A DNA stretch of 7,595 nucleotides from Nitrosopelagicus sp964511265 (GTDB lineage: Archaea > Thermoproteota > Nitrososphaeria > Nitrososphaerales > Nitrosopumilaceae). Under the pieces are notes generated by a model. It was not told the origin of the DNA and did not search any database. It saw only the letters and a program-made list of their open reading frames with translations. Position 1 is the stretch's first letter. The number at the start of each line of letters is the position of its first letter. This document shows, piece after piece, positions 6,131 through 7,595 of the stretch. The stretch covers positions 1-7,595 of the forward strand of contig CAZEES010000035.1 of NCBI GenBank assembly GCA_964511265.1, in the 5' to 3' direction. The position numbers were made by a program, and so were the translations under genes.

Positions 6131-6140
6131 GATATATATC
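6131..6140 (-). promoter_or_regulatory. TATA box of the glycosyltransferase gene
   Basis: GATATATATC reads the same on both strands. Its centre is about 33 bases before the TTG at 6102, so transcription should start near 6109 and leave a leader of about 7 bases. It lies in the 52-base gap after the ferredoxin gene and gives the glycosyltransferase its own promoter. Confidence 0.6.
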
Positions 6141-6150
6141 TGAAATCAGA
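6139..6150. repeat. 12-base palindrome abutting the glycosyltransferase TATA box
   Basis: TCTGA and TCAGA form inverted arms around a central AA. The element sits directly upstream of the TATA box on the minus strand and overlaps its edge, where the TFB recognition element would lie. It could be a regulator site or a weak hairpin at the end of the ferredoxin transcript. Confidence 0.35.
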
Positions 6151-6154
6151 GAAA

Positions 6155-7111
6155 TTACTTTTGTTCAAAGATTTTGATGGCTTTTGGAGGACAAACGCCT
6201 TCACATGCAAGACAAAAAATACAATCTGGTTCTTTTGACATTAATGGTTTCTTATCAGAAGCTGGATTTCCAGGAAAGTCTACAAATTCATAGACACCAA
6301 CAGGACATGCATCAATACAAGCACCGTCGGCAACACAGATATCAAAATCAACTGAGACAAATTCGCCCCATACACCCATGATTCCATTTTCAGAACCAAC
6401 ACGACCCCATGTTTTAATTTCGTGTCCAGTTTCAGCTTCAAACTTTGCTGAAGGCTTCATTTTAGATTTGTAATCAACATCAATTGGTCCAGGTTTTGCA
6501 CCATCTGGTACTTCCATGTTTTCATCTCCAGCATCTTCAATTTCATCCTCCTCAGATGCAACTTTTGGTTTTGGTTTTGCATTAAGAACAATCATTGCCA
6601 AAGGAGTTAGTTCTTCTAATCGTTTGATTGATTCTTTTTCAGAAATTTTTTCAAGTTTAATTAGTGCTGCACGGAATTTTTCTTCTAATATCGTATTACG
6701 TAAAATTGTATCAGTAACCATCTTTGCAAAATGATCAGCCTTTTTTCTATAATCTTTTAACCAGTGAGGATCACCAAATTTGTCAATTGGCCAGATTTGG
6801 TAGATAATATCAACAACTTCACCAGTAACAATTTCAACTGTAACATTCAAGTCAACTTTTTCATAATCTTTAGCATGTGGGTCAGACATATTTTCTTCAG
6901 TCCAATTGTATGTAGCAAATATTCTATCAGCATAAATTTCCATTTCAAATGCTTTTTTCAGACCATCATGAATAGATTTTATTTCAAGAGGATCATCTAA
7001 TTTGAATGGTAACCGATACAATCCCAGTTTAAATCCGTGTAATGGATAAACACCTCTTTTTGCAGTAGAGGATTCCATTGTGTAAACACGATCTTTTAGT
7101 AAGAGTGACAT
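6155..7111 (-). CDS. Dicluster ferredoxin fused to an unrecognised N-terminal domain
   Basis: The last ~95 residues of this 318-residue protein match the archaeal Sulfolobus-type ferredoxin. The cysteines are C259-x5-C265-x3-C269-P and C297-x2-C300-x2-C303-x3-C307-P. In the family the first cluster uses C259, C265 and C307, with D262 at the place of a fourth ligand ([3Fe-4S] or [4Fe-4S]), and the second, a [4Fe-4S], uses C269, C297, C300 and C303. The text between, including DFPGNPASDKK, also matches. The zinc site of those ferredoxins appears lost: only one of three zinc histidines is evident (H230), the later one is replaced by W248, and the zinc Asp position holds a hydrophobic residue. 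Residues 1 to about 183 form an unrecognised alpha/beta domain with no membrane segment; an acidic, Pro/Gly-rich linker (about 185-210) joins them. The product is a soluble electron carrier or a subunit of a redox enzyme. The ATG at 7111 has a TATA box 28 bases upstream, indicating a leaderless single-gene transcript. Confidence 0.9.
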   Translation of the reverse strand: MSLLLKDRVYTMESSTAKRGVYPLHGFKLGLYRLPFKLDDPLEIKSIHDGLKKAFEMEIYADRIFATYNWTEENMSDPHAKDYEKVDLNVTVEIVTGEVVDIIYQIWPIDKFGDPHWLKDYRKKADHFAKMVTDTILRNTILEEKFRAALIKLEKISEKESIKRLEELTPLAMIVLNAKPKPKVASEEDEIEDAGDENMEVPDGAKPGPIDVDYKSKMKPSAKFEAETGHEIKTWGRVGSENGIMGVWGEFVSVDFDICVADGACIDACPVGVYEFVDFPGNPASDKKPLMSKEPDCIFCLACEGVCPPKAIKIFEQK

Positions 7112-7135
7112 TTACCTTAATTCCAGCTCAATTAG

Positions 7136-7142
7136 TTAAAAA
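7136..7142 (-). promoter_or_regulatory. TATA box of the ferredoxin gene
   Basis: On the minus strand this reads TTTTTAA. Its centre is 28 bases before the ATG at 7111, predicting a leaderless mRNA. It lies in the 67-base gap between the RTX gene and the ferredoxin gene. Confidence 0.55.
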
Positions 7143-7150
7143 CGTTATCG

Positions 7151-7155
7151 AAAAA
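7151..7155 (-). terminator. Possible T-tract terminator of the RTX gene
   Basis: Five T residues on the minus strand, preceded by a pyrimidine-rich stretch, lie about 24 bases after the TAA of the RTX gene. The tract is short, so termination here is tentative. Confidence 0.3.
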
Positions 7156-7178
7156 GGAGTAAGAGATTTTGCCGAGGG

Positions 7179-7595
7179 TTAATTTTCTGTTGAATTTGAC
7201 TCACACTTTACAACTAGGTCACTGTTTTGTTCATCAATAATTCTACAGGTGTCTAAATCATCTCCGCCATCAATTATATCAAAACCAAGTCCACCAGAGA
7301 CATAATCGTCACCAGAATGACCTTTGATTATATCATTTCCGGATTGTCCAGAAATATTGTCGTTGCCTTCATTTCCAAAAATTATATCATTGCCCTCACC
7401 GCCCAAGATACAATCATTGCCTTTACTTCCGGAGATTATATCATCACCGCCTTTTGCAAATATTAGATCAGGAAGTGTGGTTCCAATTAACAAATCATCA
7501 TCTTCAGAACCTACAATTGTATTATAATAAGATGGAGAATTACCACAAGCCTGAACAGAGATTATCTGGGATGAGAATGACGAATTTCCAAATTT
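7179..7595 (-). CDS. RTX-type calcium-binding repeat protein (5' end cut by window edge)
   Basis: The frame is open from the right edge to TAA at 7179-7181, giving 138 residues with the N-terminus outside the window. A TTG at 7493 could be mistaken for a start, but the repeats begin before it, so the gene continues upstream. About ten nonapeptide units of the RTX pattern GGxGxDxux occur in a row, for example GGEGNDIIF, GNEGNDNIS and GQSGNDIIK. In this family they wind into a parallel beta-roll that binds Ca2+ between turns, and only outside the cell where Ca2+ is high. The residues just before the repeats (SSQIISVQACG) could be the tail of a signal peptide; this is tentative. After the repeats comes a short cap with two cysteines 14 apart (in DTC and KCES), a common ending in such proteins and possibly a disulfide. 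No catalytic domain is visible, so it may be a small secreted or surface protein. Confidence 0.85.
   Translation of the reverse strand, partial: KFGNSSFSSQIISVQACGNSPSYYNTIVGSEDDDLLIGTTLPDLIFAKGGDDIISGSKGNDCILGGEGNDIIFGNEGNDNISGQSGNDIIKGHSGDDYVSGGLGFDIIDGGDDLDTCRIIDEQNSDLVVKCESNSTEN
7245..7514 (-). repeat. Tandem 27-base repeats encoding RTX nonapeptides
   Basis: Ten degenerate 27-base units, each encoding nine residues, run head to tail. The central units (SGSKGNDCI to KGHSGDDYV) are closest to consensus. The first two and the last are degraded: TTLPD lacks the glycines, and the final unit runs into the cysteine cap. The DNA has diverged more than the protein pattern, as expected from selection on the fold. 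Confidence 0.85.

Noticed and set aside
6103..6154. A second C/D box RNA near GTGATAT and CTGA on the plus strand
   Set aside because: The box C match is poor, the two boxes are only a few bases apart, and there is no D', C' or terminal stem.
7245..7514. Regular repeats as a possible CRISPR array
   Set aside because: The units are 27 bases long, contiguous, degenerate and in frame with a protein; there are no unique spacers.
7324..7527. Plus-strand frame with repeated Ser/Pro/Leu units
   Set aside because: It is the antisense reading of the RTX repeats; the regular pattern comes from the 27-base coding repeat.

Overview
The window looks like chromosomal DNA of a marine ammonia-oxidising archaeon (Nitrososphaerota/Thaumarchaeota, Nitrosopumilus-like). 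This is an inference. It rests on low GC content, archaeal TATA boxes placed about 26-28 bases before start codons (leaderless transcripts), a C/D box guide RNA candidate, and a ferredoxin domain closest to the archaeal Sulfolobus-type dicluster ferredoxins. No mobile element, CRISPR array, tRNA or rRNA was seen.

Layout from left to right. (1) Positions 1-740, minus strand: a calcineurin-like metallophosphoesterase, cut by the left edge at its C-terminus. (2) Positions 779-2534, minus strand: a two-gene operon made of a CPA2-type cation/proton antiporter membrane domain without a C-terminal RCK domain, followed with overlap or near-contact by a small soluble protein of unknown function. (3) Positions 2535-2896: a 362-base region that looks empty by large-ORF criteria but is dense. 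It holds the antiporter promoter (minus), a probable C/D box sRNA (plus, 2610-2671), and a 35-codon zinc-finger-like microprotein (plus, 2727-2834) with its own TATA box, two tandem operator-like palindromes and a T-tract terminator. The promoter of the next gene closes the region. (4) Positions 2897-4087, plus: a 396-residue coiled-coil protein with a compact helical C-terminal domain. (5) Positions 4084-6102, minus: a membrane GT2 glycosyltransferase of the cellulose-synthase-like type with an added extracytoplasmic helical domain. It is convergent with gene 4 and overlaps it by 4 bases. (6) Positions 6155-7111, minus: a 318-residue protein joining an unrecognised N-terminal domain to a dicluster ferredoxin that appears to have lost the zinc site of its Sulfolobus relatives. 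(7) Positions 7179-7595, minus: the C-terminal part of an exported RTX-type calcium-binding repeat protein, cut by the right edge.

The genes do not form one pathway. Two products (glycosyltransferase and RTX protein) point to the cell surface, the antiporter operon to ion or pH homeostasis, and the ferredoxin fusion to electron transfer. Most transcription units are single genes with their own TATA box at near-constant spacing to the start codon. The most notable parts are the sRNA plus microprotein cluster at 2600-2860 and the ferredoxin fusion.
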